A stretch of 64,000 nt of DNA, from assembly GCA_030431775.1 (NCBI GenBank), contig JAUIHW010000005.1, positions 121,952 through 185,951 of the forward strand, in the 5' to 3' direction. A model generated the notes under the pieces. That model made no database searches. It saw nothing but the letters and a program-made list of their open reading frames with translations, and had not been told where the DNA came from. Source of the stretch: Gammaproteobacteria bacterium (GTDB lineage Bacteria; Pseudomonadota; Gammaproteobacteria; Pseudomonadales; JAUIET01). The translations under genes were made by a program, and so were the position numbers. Positions 1-8,264 of the stretch are shown here, one piece after another (the stretch's first letter is position 1; every line of letters starts with the position of its first letter).

Positions 1-1
1 A

Positions 2-214
2 GGCCAGGTGTGTCGCTTACTCGACTTTTGCGGTTTGCCGTTCGAGCAGCAGTGTGTTGACTTCCATCAGACAGAGCGTGCGGTACGAACCCCCAGCTCA
101 GAGCAGGTACGCCAGCCCATCTACCGCAGTGGCCAGGAGCAATGGCAAAATTTTGAGCCTTTCCTGGAACCGCTTAAACAGGCGTTGGGCCCGGCGCTGG
201 AATCATTTCGTTGA
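2..214 (+). CDS. Sulfotransferase family protein, C-terminal end (5' truncated by window)
   Basis: The reading frame is open from the first bases of the window, so the ORF-track GTG at base 8 is internal and the gene begins outside. The visible ~70 residues (RLLDFCGLPFEQQCVDFHQT, then an IYRSGQEQWQNFEPFLEPLK tail) match the C-terminal end of bacterial PAPS-dependent sulfotransferases, often fused to TPR repeats: a 'GLPFE..CL.FH' stretch, an 'R.V.TPSS.QVRQPIY' stretch and a final aromatic W...EP helix. The PAPS-binding P-loop lies outside the window. It is convergent with the lipoprotein gene that follows. The family call is good; the substrate is unknown. Confidence 0.7.
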   Translation, partial: GQVCRLLDFCGLPFEQQCVDFHQTERAVRTPSSEQVRQPIYRSGQEQWQNFEPFLEPLKQALGPALESFR

Positions 215-222
215 GAAAGGAA

Positions 223-1113
223 TCAATTCCCTTCGCTTAGCCCCGCTATTGCCGCAGCAATCGTCGCCTGCGCCTCAGCCGTAGCATCGGCATCATACAC
301 CGAGCCGGCTTCCACATTCGATTGGTTCGGCCGAGCATGATCAAAGGTATGAGTCGCGCCTTCGAATATCCGGTAGGAGAAGTAGGCGCTCATATCCTCG
401 TTGTCGTTGGCGTAATCAATGCAGCTCTGCTCGTCGATGTAGCGGTCCTCTTCCGCCAGGAAGGCAACCGTTTTAATCGGAACGGTCCAGCGCCCGATGC
501 AACTGCCATAGAATGGAAAGCTCAGTTGAACGCCGTCAAAGCCATCGGTGGGCCATGCGCTTAGACTCAGTGGTGGCGTTTCCGTGGACGCGAACACCTG
601 GGCAGTCCAGGTTGTAATTGCACCGTGTGAGAAACCAGTCAGTATCAGGCGTGATGAGTCCACGAAGTCCAGGGTTCGCGCATAGGACAGCGTGGCCAGC
701 ACATCAGCAGCACGTTGCCACGGTGTCATCACCTGCATGTTACACGCGTCTTCCCAATTGATACCGCGCCCGGCGTAACTGTCCACCGCGAGCATGGCGA
801 CGTTGATGCCCTTGTAGAAAGCTGCCCAGTCTTCTTCATGGCTGAGTGTGGGCCCGGAGCAGCCATGGAAAAACATTACCATCGGGAACGGCCCGTCGCC
901 GTCGGGTTTGTACAAGCGGTCGTGTGGCCGTAAGACGGCATTGATCTCGGCAATCGTGGTGGGTTGTACCGTTGCTTCGGCTCGCTCGCGTGCCTGGCGA
1001 ATGAATGACCCAACATCGCCGCTGTCCGCTACCTGCTCAAGGGTCTGCGGTTCAGAAGATTGACCACAGCCGGCCAGCAGCAGGCTTATCAATAACACAG
1101 TTCGAATGAGCAC
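223..1113 (-). CDS. Lipoprotein, dienelactone hydrolase-like alpha/beta hydrolase
   Basis: A predicted envelope serine hydrolase. The ORF track starts at a TTG (1131), but a GTG at 1113 preceded five bases upstream by GGGGGA gives a 296-residue protein that opens directly with a lipoprotein signal (MLIRTVLLISLLLAGC, lipobox Cys at residue 16). The nucleophile elbow GFSHG is near residue 162, the oxyanion-side FFHGC motif is near residue 85, and a late His in GATHTFDH fits the end of the triad. It follows the methyltransferase gene without a gap, so the two are likely co-transcribed with the Baeyer-Villiger monooxygenase upstream. I infer, without direct proof, that it could hydrolyse the ester or lactone made by that enzyme. 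The esterase class is well supported; the substrate is not known. Confidence 0.75.
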   Translation of the reverse strand: MLIRTVLLISLLLAGCGQSSEPQTLEQVADSGDVGSFIRQARERAEATVQPTTIAEINAVLRPHDRLYKPDGDGPFPMVMFFHGCSGPTLSHEEDWAAFYKGINVAMLAVDSYAGRGINWEDACNMQVMTPWQRAADVLATLSYARTLDFVDSSRLILTGFSHGAITTWTAQVFASTETPPLSLSAWPTDGFDGVQLSFPFYGSCIGRWTVPIKTVAFLAEEDRYIDEQSCIDYANDNEDMSAYFSYRIFEGATHTFDHARPNQSNVEAGSVYDADATAEAQATIAAAIAGLSEGN

Positions 1114-1131
1114 CGGTTTCCCCCGTTTCAA

Positions 1132-1809
1132 TCAGCCATCAGGCTTTTGCAATATATTAACGCGCATGGGCTGAACAAAACGATAGCCTTCGCCATCTGC
1201 TTCGCCCAGGCGCTTGAATGATGTTCGCAGCTCGGGTTCCTGAGCAAGGAATTTCTCCGTTCGGCTGGCATCGATGCTGAGCATATCCGCTTTGAAATCT
1301 TCAAATGACGCATAACGATAGGAAGTCTGGTAAAACAGCTCAGCACATAGTTTCAGAATATCCACTTCCTGAATTACCCGGTAGGCGGCGGCTCGGACTA
1401 CGGTTTCATCATCCACCGGCGCATGCAGCGCAAAGCCACTGCCTTCGGTCAAGGGCTCGGCAACATACAGTGTGCCACCCGGCACCAGCACGCGGGCCGC
1501 CTCACGCAATGCAGCCGCCATCGATTCAATGGGTACGTGGTGTAAGGAGTTGAAAAAGGTAAGCAGATCAAAGCTGGCATCGGCGAACGGCATGGCCTGG
1601 GCCACCCCGGTGAAGTACTGCTCGTCAGCTACTGCTGCTAGTGAATGCGCTCGCTGAAGCTGAGAAGGCGTGCATTCCAGCCCGCAGGCCTGCGCTCCGT
1701 TGCGGGCAAGAAAGCGCACCATTGCACCGGCACCACAGCCGACATCCAGAATACGCTTGTTCTGGAGATCGAGCTGCTGGGACAGGAAGGTGGAGTCGGA
1801 TATTAGCAT
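1132..1809 (-). CDS. Class I SAM-dependent methyltransferase
   Basis: 225 residues with the SAM-binding glycine-rich motif I (LDVGCGAGAM, residues 21-30), an acidic residue ending strand 2 (CGLECTPSQL), and the FDLLTFFNSLHHVP motif typical of UbiE/Methyltransf_11 proteins. The C-terminal part is helical and may form the acceptor pocket. The stop codon abuts the downstream lipoprotein gene. Nothing in the sequence identifies the methyl acceptor; a small-molecule acceptor linked to the catabolic cluster is an inference. It is separated from the BVMO by about 100 bases carrying an inverted repeat. Confidence 0.8.
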   Translation of the reverse strand: MLISDSTFLSQQLDLQNKRILDVGCGAGAMVRFLARNGAQACGLECTPSQLQRAHSLAAVADEQYFTGVAQAMPFADASFDLLTFFNSLHHVPIESMAAALREAARVLVPGGTLYVAEPLTEGSGFALHAPVDDETVVRAAAYRVIQEVDILKLCAELFYQTSYRYASFEDFKADMLSIDASRTEKFLAQEPELRTSFKRLGEADGEGYRFVQPMRVNILQKPDG

Positions 1810-1829
1810 CCTGGCAATATATCATTGAT

Positions 1830-1906
1830 GGGGACACACAGCAGAGCAAACTGAGTTGATAACAGCATTGGCCTAGCTTTATAGTAAGTGAATGTTGTGT
1901 GTCCCC
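1830..1906. repeat. Inverted-repeat element GGGGACACACA...TGTGTGTCCCC
   Basis: Perfect 11-bp inverted arms (1830-1840 and 1896-1906) enclose 55 bases between the BVMO stop and the methyltransferase start. The GGGGACAC/GTGTCCCC ends recall small non-autonomous elements associated with REP/IS200-type Y1 transposases in proteobacteria, but no transposase gene is present here. It could equally fold as a long transcript hairpin that lowers read-through from the BVMO gene. Confidence 0.5.
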
Positions 1907-1914
1907 AAGAGTGG

Positions 1915-3543
1915 CTAGCTGGCCAAACTCTCAAACTCAACCTCCGGGAAGCCAGCGTCTACCGAATCGCGCATTTTATCGTAGTACACATTGGCACCGC
2001 CGAAATAAATCAATACACGGGGTTTGCGGTTCTCCAGGTTAGCGCCCATCATCCAGGAGTGCACTTTATCGCCCTGTGCCATCAGAGTTTGCTCGTGAAC
2101 TTCAGCAACATGCGCCACCCATTCATCTTCGGCATCCTGCTTGGGTTCACAAACGTCGTAACCTTCCTGCTCCATCTTCTTGATGCAATCGATGATGTAA
2201 TGAATATTCTGCTCTATCGAGGTCGGTAGATTGGCAAACGGTGCCTGTGGACCAGTAATCATAAACAGGTTTGGAAAGTCTGCGGTGAACACCCCTAAGA
2301 TCGACGCCGACACATCTTCCCACTTATCACGCAATGTCAGACCGTTGCGGCCGCGTATAGTGAGCGCTTCCTGCGCGCCAGTGTAGGCCTGGAAGCCCGT
2401 TGCCAGAATGATAATATCGAAGTCGTACTCGTTTTCCGTAGTGCGAATACCCGTTTCAGTAATCTCTACCAGTGGCTCGCGGTCTTTGATATCAACGAGT
2501 TTGACATTATCCCGGTTGTAGGCCTCATAGTAGTTGTGATCAAGCGGCGGACGCTTGGCGAAGAACGGATAACCCTTTGGAGTCAACATTTCCGCTACTT
2601 CGGGGTCTTTAACAATCTCCTTCATTTTGGAAATTACAAATTCACCCGCAATACGGTTAGATTCCGGGTTTGCCAACAAATCATCAAATGTTTCAAACAC
2701 AAAGCGGAAACTGCCACGCGGCCAGTGTTCTTCGAATATACGCTGTACCTCATCGGGCGGTGTGTCAGCCAGGTTGCGCCCTACCGGGCTATCAAACGCC
2801 ATACCAAAAATATGATTGCGGCATTTATCGATAATTTCGTCGTAGTTTTCCTTGATCTCCTTTTCCCACTCGGGGGTCATCCTCTTCTGCACGGCTGGCA
2901 TGATAAAGTTCGCGGTGCGCTGGAAAACAGTTACACTAGCGGCTGTTTCCGCCATGACAGGCAACATCTGGACAGTAGTTGCACCAGCGCCTATGATGCC
3001 TACTCGCTTACCTGCATAGTCCAGGCCTTCTTCAGGCCAGCGCGCCGAATGAAACAGCGGGCCCTTAAAGGTATCCATGCCTTTAAAGTTGGGGATTACT
3101 GGCTCGGATATCATGCCCATGGCGCTAACAAAGTATTTACAGGTGAACTCCTCTCCTCCAGCTGTACTTAATTTCCAGTGGCCGCTGTCTTCTTGATAGT
3201 CCGCGCTGACAATCTCTGTGTTCAGTTGAATGTTTGGCCACATATTGCACTCATCCGCAACAAAGCGCATATACCGGTGGTTTTCTTCCCAGCCGGGATA
3301 GCGAACTGACCAGCTCCACTTTTGCAGCAACTCCTTGGAAAAAGTCAGACAATAGTAATAACACTCACTATCACTGGCCGCGCCGGGGTAGCGGTTCCAG
3401 GTCCAGGTTCCGCCAATATCGGAAGCCTTGTCAAACACTCTTATCGACAGGCCGGCTTCTCGAGCGTGGTGAATCATGCCAAGACCGGCAAAGCCGGCGC
3501 CAATAGCAATAATGTCGTAATCAGTTTTCTGCTGTGCAGTCAT
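1915..3543 (-). CDS. Flavin-containing Baeyer-Villiger monooxygenase (class B)
   Basis: 542 residues, the usual length for cyclohexanone/phenylacetone-type BVMOs. The FAD-binding GAGFAG lies at residues 15-20, the class fingerprint FKGPLFHSARWP at 159-170, a second Rossmann motif GAGATT near 185-190 for NADPH, and the ATGF motif late in the protein. These enzymes insert oxygen next to a ketone to give an ester or lactone using NADPH and O2. The start has a good Shine-Dalgarno (GGGAGA, six bases before the ATG). It lies 128 bases downstream of the quinoprotein dehydrogenase on the same strand, fitting a route alcohol to ketone to ester. The aromatic-rich region after the first dinucleotide motif (CYYYC, WSWSVRYPGW) is typical. 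The exact ketone substrate cannot be read from sequence. Confidence 0.9.
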   Translation of the reverse strand: MTAQQKTDYDIIAIGAGFAGLGMIHHAREAGLSIRVFDKASDIGGTWTWNRYPGAASDSECYYYCLTFSKELLQKWSWSVRYPGWEENHRYMRFVADECNMWPNIQLNTEIVSADYQEDSGHWKLSTAGGEEFTCKYFVSAMGMISEPVIPNFKGMDTFKGPLFHSARWPEEGLDYAGKRVGIIGAGATTVQMLPVMAETAASVTVFQRTANFIMPAVQKRMTPEWEKEIKENYDEIIDKCRNHIFGMAFDSPVGRNLADTPPDEVQRIFEEHWPRGSFRFVFETFDDLLANPESNRIAGEFVISKMKEIVKDPEVAEMLTPKGYPFFAKRPPLDHNYYEAYNRDNVKLVDIKDREPLVEITETGIRTTENEYDFDIIILATGFQAYTGAQEALTIRGRNGLTLRDKWEDVSASILGVFTADFPNLFMITGPQAPFANLPTSIEQNIHYIIDCIKKMEQEGYDVCEPKQDAEDEWVAHVAEVHEQTLMAQGDKVHSWMMGANLENRKPRVLIYFGGANVYYDKMRDSVDAGFPEVEFESLAS

Positions 3544-3671
3544 AACATTTCTCCCTAGTAATTCTCTGGGTCATAGAGTGGATAGTAATAATGCGGGGCA
3601 ATCGCTAACGGCCGCAATCAGTGCTTTCAGATTGCTGATTACGATACCAAGATAATCGTCTTGTACGTTCA

Positions 3672-5738
3672 TTATGGCAACCTAAATACGTACAGCGCCT
3701 GCCCATTGGCGGGTTGGTAAATGTCCGGACTGATCACCGCAGTCATCGCACGAAACACGCCCATTCCTGTGGGAATTGCCAGGTATTGTTCACCATTTGC
3801 CGCATAGGTAATAGGGTAACCATGCGCAGGAGCTCCCAAACGGGTACGCCACAACAGCTTACCACTGCGTGCATCAAAGGCGTTCAAGTATCGGTCCAGG
3901 TCGCCCACAAAAACCAGATCGCCCGCGGTAACCAGCGCGCCGCTCATGAACATGGCGCGTTGTTCATGGCGCCACTCTTCTTCCATAGAGACGGTGTTAA
4001 TCGCTACCAGCCTGCCCAGTTTACCATCGCTGTGCGGTGCAGCGAATGACCTTGAATCACCGCCATACCCGCCCTCTCCCAATACTTGAGGTACCTCCCT
4101 GCCGGTGAGCTCGGAACACAGATTGTGCAAAGGAATAATGAGTGTGCGCTGACGGCTCGAATACGCCATTGATTGCCAGTTATGGCCGCCATATATGCCC
4201 GGGCAGGTTTTTATAGGGTCACCGATACCGGCCGCCACAATGTCGGCCCGATACTGCACGGCACCGGTTACTTTGTTCACAGATTCGAATACGTCCTGCG
4301 GTAAAGTTTCAACCACTCCATCGAATGCGCCGGTGCGACGATCCAAGCGCCACAGCAAGCCGTCTTTACCCACCGTGAACACCCAACGCTTATCGCCTTT
4401 GTCCACCAGAACACGTTCAAAACCCACTTCCATGTCGATGGTTTCACCCGGAATGTGCTGGTAATACCAGACCATTTCGCCAGTTTTGGCGTTCAATGCC
4501 AATGTGGAATTAGTGTACAGGGCACTGTCAGCTGTTGACATGCCGCGGCTTGCCGCCACCCAGGGCTTGGCCTGAGAAGTGCCGATATAGAAAAGTCCTA
4601 GCTGAGGGTCGTAGCTGCCAGCTATCCAGGTGTCACTTCCTGCGCGGAATTCCGGTGCAATATCACCCCATGTGGAATCCTCTTCAGTGCCTGGCGCGGC
4701 AATGGTCGAGGTGCGCCAAAGCTCTTTACCGGTTGCTGCATCGTGCCCGGTGATAAAGCATCCACTTTTCTTAAAGCGCTCGCATCCATTAATACCTGAC
4801 AGCACCACACCATCGCCAATAATAGGCCCGGCCGTATGGGTATAGCCCAAGCGGTAGTCGGCTTTAACACTGCGCCACACCAGCTCACCGCTTTTCGCAT
4901 CCAGCGCAATCAGCGCCGCGTCATACGTCGCCAAATAAACTTTGTCATCATACAAGGCAATATTGCGCTGCGGCCCACCGAGAGTTTTCGATTCCAGCGG
5001 GTGCGGGTATGCATACTCCCAGATCAACTCCCCGGTGCTGGCATCCAATGCTTGAATGATGTTCCCTGAATTCGCCAGAAACATGACACCGTCATGCACC
5101 AATGGGGTTGTTTGATTACTACCTTCGCGCATGGCCAGAACCCAGGCAAGCTGCAACTTGTCAACGTTCTTACGATTGATCTGCTTCAAAGGACTATCCG
5201 CGTGGCCATCCAGCGTACGGCGCCAGCTCAACCAGTCTTCCGGGTCAGGCCTGTTGAGCATACTTTGGGTAACCGGGCGCCACTCATCAAGTACGCGGTT
5301 TTTGAACGCGGAGCGATTACGGGCGATGTTGGCAATGCTTGCAGCATTGGACCACGAATCTTTCGCTTGGTTGTCGTCAACTGCGATGTCTTCCTCGCTT
5401 TGTATAGTGCTAGCATTATTGCGCGCAAGCAAATAGTCAACCAGCTGTCGATGGTCCGCCTCACGCAAGCTTGTGTCACCGCCGGGCGGCATATTACTCA
5501 TGTTATAAGCCAGCAAAGCAGCAACACTGGCTGAGCCCTTGCTCAGGCTCCACTTGCTCACAAAGGCCTGACCAGTCAACGCATTACCATGAGCAGAGCC
5601 GCGCAGATTCAGGCCATGGCAGGTAGCGCAGTGATCGGCATACAGCGCGGCACCCGCAGAACTCTCTGTGCCCTGCGCTGCTGCAGCTGAAATAAACAAA
5701 CAGGTAATTAGAATAAAAGGAGGCTTTATCTTGCCCAA
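3672..5738 (-). CDS. PQQ-dependent (quinoprotein) dehydrogenase with N-terminal cytochrome c domain
   Basis: The ORF track begins at 5882, inside the upstream gene. A TTG at 5738, just after that gene's stop and preceded by AGCAGGCG, gives a 688-residue protein that starts with a clean Sec signal (FILITCLFISAAAAQG). The heme c motif CATCHG is at residues 37-42, followed by an eight-bladed propeller of PQQ alcohol dehydrogenase type: repeats such as ALDAKSGELVWR and ALNAKTGEMVWYYQ, YDPQLGLFYIGTSQAKPW, and VGKDGLLWRLDRRTG. Such enzymes oxidise alcohols in the periplasm and pass electrons through the heme to the respiratory chain. Quinohemoprotein ADHs usually carry the heme domain at the C terminus, so N-terminal placement is a variant. 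The Cys pair near SGINGCERFKKSGC is not the vicinal disulfide of methanol dehydrogenases. It is probably in one operon with the BVMO and NTF2 genes. Confidence 0.82.
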   Translation of the reverse strand: MGKIKPPFILITCLFISAAAAQGTESSAGAALYADHCATCHGLNLRGSAHGNALTGQAFVSKWSLSKGSASVAALLAYNMSNMPPGGDTSLREADHRQLVDYLLARNNASTIQSEEDIAVDDNQAKDSWSNAASIANIARNRSAFKNRVLDEWRPVTQSMLNRPDPEDWLSWRRTLDGHADSPLKQINRKNVDKLQLAWVLAMREGSNQTTPLVHDGVMFLANSGNIIQALDASTGELIWEYAYPHPLESKTLGGPQRNIALYDDKVYLATYDAALIALDAKSGELVWRSVKADYRLGYTHTAGPIIGDGVVLSGINGCERFKKSGCFITGHDAATGKELWRTSTIAAPGTEEDSTWGDIAPEFRAGSDTWIAGSYDPQLGLFYIGTSQAKPWVAASRGMSTADSALYTNSTLALNAKTGEMVWYYQHIPGETIDMEVGFERVLVDKGDKRWVFTVGKDGLLWRLDRRTGAFDGVVETLPQDVFESVNKVTGAVQYRADIVAAGIGDPIKTCPGIYGGHNWQSMAYSSRQRTLIIPLHNLCSELTGREVPQVLGEGGYGGDSRSFAAPHSDGKLGRLVAINTVSMEEEWRHEQRAMFMSGALVTAGDLVFVGDLDRYLNAFDARSGKLLWRTRLGAPAHGYPITYAANGEQYLAIPTGMGVFRAMTAVISPDIYQPANGQALYVFRLP

Positions 5739-5766
5739 CCTAAAGCGCCTGCTCTTGCCCAATGGT

Positions 5767-6156
5767 CTACTGGCCAAATATCTCGGTAACATGTTCCGTG
5801 TCCATGTACTCATGCACCGCACACAACTTGCCATCCTTGATCTTATGCAGGAAATGATACTCGTTCTTATAGGTCCTGCCATCGTTCATCTCGCCGAAAG
5901 AGTCTGCCTCCATCGCCACCCGATCGTCTTCAGCCGTCATTACTGTTGGCGTCACCTGAATGCCATTCTTGGTATTCTCGGCAACACCATTAACCAAACC
6001 GCGAAACTCAGCCTTACTGTACTTGCCGGAAATATCGGTGGTGCCGGTAACCCACCAGACGAGATCGTCCGCCAGAAGTTCAAACGCGTCATCAAAGCGG
6101 CTTTCGGAAAACGCTTTCCAGAAGGTTCTGACCAGTTCTTTGTTTGCTTCACTCAC
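5767..6156 (-). CDS. SnoaL-like / NTF2-fold protein
   Basis: The track start is a TTG at 6171, but that places GGAGGA inside the coding sequence. A GTG at 6156, eight bases after GGAGGA, is the better start (MSEANKELVRTFWKAF, 129 residues). The fold signature is an N-terminal helix, 'FELLADDLVWWVTGTTDISGKY', and alternating strands ending KNEYHFLHKIKDGKLCAVHEYMDT, as in SnoaL/ketosteroid-isomerase-like proteins. These act as isomerases, hydratases or cyclases, or only bind small molecules. It sits between another NTF2-fold gene and the quinoprotein dehydrogenase on the same strand. The catalytic role is not determinable. Confidence 0.78.
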   Translation of the reverse strand: MSEANKELVRTFWKAFSESRFDDAFELLADDLVWWVTGTTDISGKYSKAEFRGLVNGVAENTKNGIQVTPTVMTAEDDRVAMEADSFGEMNDGRTYKNEYHFLHKIKDGKLCAVHEYMDTEHVTEIFGQ

Positions 6157-6218
6157 TGCATTGTCCTCCAATTGCTACCAGGTGCATTTTTGACCACGTC
6201 GATTCTCCGTCGCTATGA

Positions 6219-6659
6219 TCATGCCATGTCCGAACGGTGATAACTCAGGTTACCGGGAAGATCCGGCGAAATGTCTCTGGCACGAAAGCACCAATCGCCA
6301 TCCACACGCTCAAAGCGATCGTTATACTCACCAATAAATATTGGCTGCAATGGAAAGTCCGGTGGTACCGCCTGAAAGACAGTGATGTAACTTTGCGCGC
6401 ACGCAGATTGGCGGTCCTCGGCAATTTGAATCTGCACATTACTCATCACGTGCTTGGTGTTCGGTTTGCCATCATAAAGAATCACGTTCTGCAGCGTTTC
6501 CAGCACCGCTTTCGAGCCATGGTCGCCACCGCTTGGGTCTCCCAGCACAGTCCACGAACCGTGCTCAAAGAGTGCAGCAAAACCTGCAAAGTCGCCTGAG
6601 TCGATGCGGAAACAGTATTCCGCCATTAGACGCTCAATCGCGGCGAGGTCTGCATCCAT
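6219..6659 (-). CDS. SnoaL-like / NTF2-fold protein
   Basis: 146 residues beginning MDADLAAIERLMAEYCFRID, the common opening of SnoaL_4-type proteins (helix, 'Y...iDsgDfagfaaLFe'). It has GSWTVLGDPSGGDHGSKAV, a mid-protein NTKHVMSNVQIQI strand that puts a His in the pocket, and an ERVDGDWCFRARDISPDL end. The start has AGAGGG about ten bases upstream. It lies between the SDR and the second NTF2 gene in the same orientation, with gaps of 38 and 62 bases. Related proteins occur beside Rieske oxygenases and SDRs in steroid and terpene gene sets. No specific reaction can be assigned. Confidence 0.78.
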   Translation of the reverse strand: MDADLAAIERLMAEYCFRIDSGDFAGFAALFEHGSWTVLGDPSGGDHGSKAVLETLQNVILYDGKPNTKHVMSNVQIQIAEDRQSACAQSYITVFQAVPPDFPLQPIFIGEYNDRFERVDGDWCFRARDISPDLPGNLSYHRSDMA

Positions 6660-6697
6660 TTGAATTGCCCTCTTGAATGATAACGAGTCGGGTGCGC

Positions 6698-7534
6698 CTA
6701 TAAGCCGGACTTGCCTGCCTCACGCTGCATTGGTGCATATTCCGAAAAACGCGGTCCCCCGGGCATTGCACCCGTGGTTACGCCGGCGTCTACCGTCAAT
6801 GTAAGGCCATTAGTGTAGCCAGACTCATCGCTAGCCAACCACAATGCCGCGTTGGCCACGTCCTCGGCGGTGCCCGGCCGGTTCACCAGGGGCGATTCAT
6901 CGGCCAGCATTTTCTTAGCCTCATTCACTGCCGTGTGATCATGAAGGTAAGCATCTGCCACCATGCCGGTGGCCACGCTGTAGGGCGCAATGGTGTTAAC
7001 ACGCACGCCGTATCCGCACACTTCCGCGCCAACATTTCGGGTGATACCAACCACCGCATGTTTGGCAGCCGCGTAGGCGTGAGGCCCGAGACCACCGGTC
7101 ACTCCAGCAACACTGGACATACTGATTATGGAACCGGAACCCTGCGGCTTCATCACCCGCGCCGCGTGCTTCATGCCGTAAAAAACACCATTCAGCAATA
7201 CATCGAGAGTAGCCAGCCACTCTTCAGCCGGTGTGGTATCAATGGGGCCGATCGCGCCAACAATACCCGCGTTGTTGAACATAACATCCAGCTTGCCAAA
7301 CTCGCTGACGGCAAGATCAACCAACGCCGAAACGTCGTCTTCTTTGGTCACATCACAGCGCGTGAACACTGCGGCATCTCCAAGTTCGTCCGCCAGTGCG
7401 GCACCTTTGTCCGCCTGAATATCGCCCAGCGCCACTCGGCAACCCTGCGCCACAAACAAGCGCGCAGTTGCCTCGCCAATACCACTTGCCGCGCCAGTGA
7501 TTGCGGCCACTTTTCCTGCCAATCGATCAGTCAT
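6698..7534 (-). CDS. Short-chain dehydrogenase/reductase (SDR)
   Basis: 278 residues of the classical SDR class. The NAD(P)-binding TGAASGIGEATA is near residues 14-25, GDIQADKG after strand 2 (an Asp at the strand end suggests NAD+ preference), NNAGIVG in the middle, and the catalytic Ser plus YAAAKHA (Tyr-x3-Lys). A C-terminal DESGYTNGLTLTVDAGVTTGA segment is standard. The start has GGAGG six bases upstream. It is flanked by NTF2-fold genes on the same strand. It likely oxidises a secondary alcohol to the ketone used by the BVMO; that order is inference from neighbours. Confidence 0.88.
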   Translation of the reverse strand: MTDRLAGKVAAITGAASGIGEATARLFVAQGCRVALGDIQADKGAALADELGDAAVFTRCDVTKEDDVSALVDLAVSEFGKLDVMFNNAGIVGAIGPIDTTPAEEWLATLDVLLNGVFYGMKHAARVMKPQGSGSIISMSSVAGVTGGLGPHAYAAAKHAVVGITRNVGAEVCGYGVRVNTIAPYSVATGMVADAYLHDHTAVNEAKKMLADESPLVNRPGTAEDVANAALWLASDESGYTNGLTLTVDAGVTTGAMPGGPRFSEYAPMQREAGKSGL

Positions 7535-7594
7535 TATTGCCTCCGGAATTATTTATATTAATGCTTAATGAGAATCCTTGTTGAGTGACCCGCG

Positions 7595-8182
7595 CTAATC
7601 CACCCCAAAAACTTCGCGACTGCGAAACACCAGGTCTTCTGAGCCACGCTTTCCACGCATTTCGTCAGGCACACCATCGAAGCCCTGTTGGGTTGGCGGC
7701 TGAGTCCGCATCCAGTCAGTCAGGCCGGTGCGATGGCTGATCTTCCAGACACCGTCTCGTCTCTGAAAACGATCGATATAACGCCCCCCAACCAGCCAGT
7801 CCATTTCATTGTCATAAGCGTTTTCCGCTGCCAACGGATCGCCTTTGGCCCGCATGCGGTGGTATGCCGAGAAATAGGTTTCCGCGTATGCATTATCGCC
7901 GTCCACTTCTATCAGGATATTTCCCAATAAATGATGGGTGCGGCTGTGCGTATTCAGCACATCAAAAGCGAAGGCGACAAAGTCTTTCGGCTCGCCAGGT
8001 TTGGATGGCAGTGACGGATCAGACGATGGACCCACAAAGCCATGGGCATGCTGTGAGTCCGGATGAAATACCGACCGTAGCAGCTGCTCATCCAGTCGGT
8101 CCAGCGCGCGTGCGTAGGTATGGATTACCTCAGTGATTTCCTGCTTGTCCAGCAGTTCACGGAGCCGTTGTTCATCATTCAT
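7595..8182 (-). CDS. SnoaL-like / NTF2-fold protein (nuclear transport factor 2 family)
   Basis: The ATG at 8182 with GGAGGAG five bases upstream is the real start, giving 195 residues; the track start at 8203 lies before the ribosome site. The sequence MNDEQRLRELLDKQEITEVIHTYARALDRLDEQLL is the SnoaL_4 opening. HSRTHHLLGNILIEVDGDNAYAETYFSAYHRM carries the paired pocket His residues and a Tyr, and RYIDRFQRRDGVWKISHRTGLTDW closes the fold. It is the first gene after the receptor-gene terminator, so it probably leads the downstream operon. It is longer than its two neighbours through a C-terminal extension (GKRGSEDLVFRSREVFGVD). Confidence 0.78.
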   Translation of the reverse strand: MNDEQRLRELLDKQEITEVIHTYARALDRLDEQLLRSVFHPDSQHAHGFVGPSSDPSLPSKPGEPKDFVAFAFDVLNTHSRTHHLLGNILIEVDGDNAYAETYFSAYHRMRAKGDPLAAENAYDNEMDWLVGGRYIDRFQRRDGVWKISHRTGLTDWMRTQPPTQQGFDGVPDEMRGKRGSEDLVFRSREVFGVD

Positions 8183-8203
8183 CTGCCTACTCCTCCAGAA
8201 CAA

Positions 8204-8237
8204 GCTGCGCTCGCTTTATAATAAAAGCGAGCGCAGC
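8204..8237 (-). terminator. Intergenic hairpin, likely terminator of TonB receptor 1
   Basis: A perfect 14-bp inverted repeat GCTGCGCTCGCTTT / AAAGCGAGCGCAGC with a six-base ATAATA loop lies between the TonB receptor stop and the next gene's ribosome site. On the minus strand it is followed only by TTGTTC, a weak U-tract, so it may attenuate transcription or stop it fully. Confidence 0.65.
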
Positions 8238-8264
8238 GTGAGCCACTAGCCTGGGAGCCAACCA

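Noticed and set aside
2536-3171. 211-residue plus-strand ORF opposite the BVMO
   Set aside because: Fully antisense to a gene with clear family motifs; no recognisable protein features.
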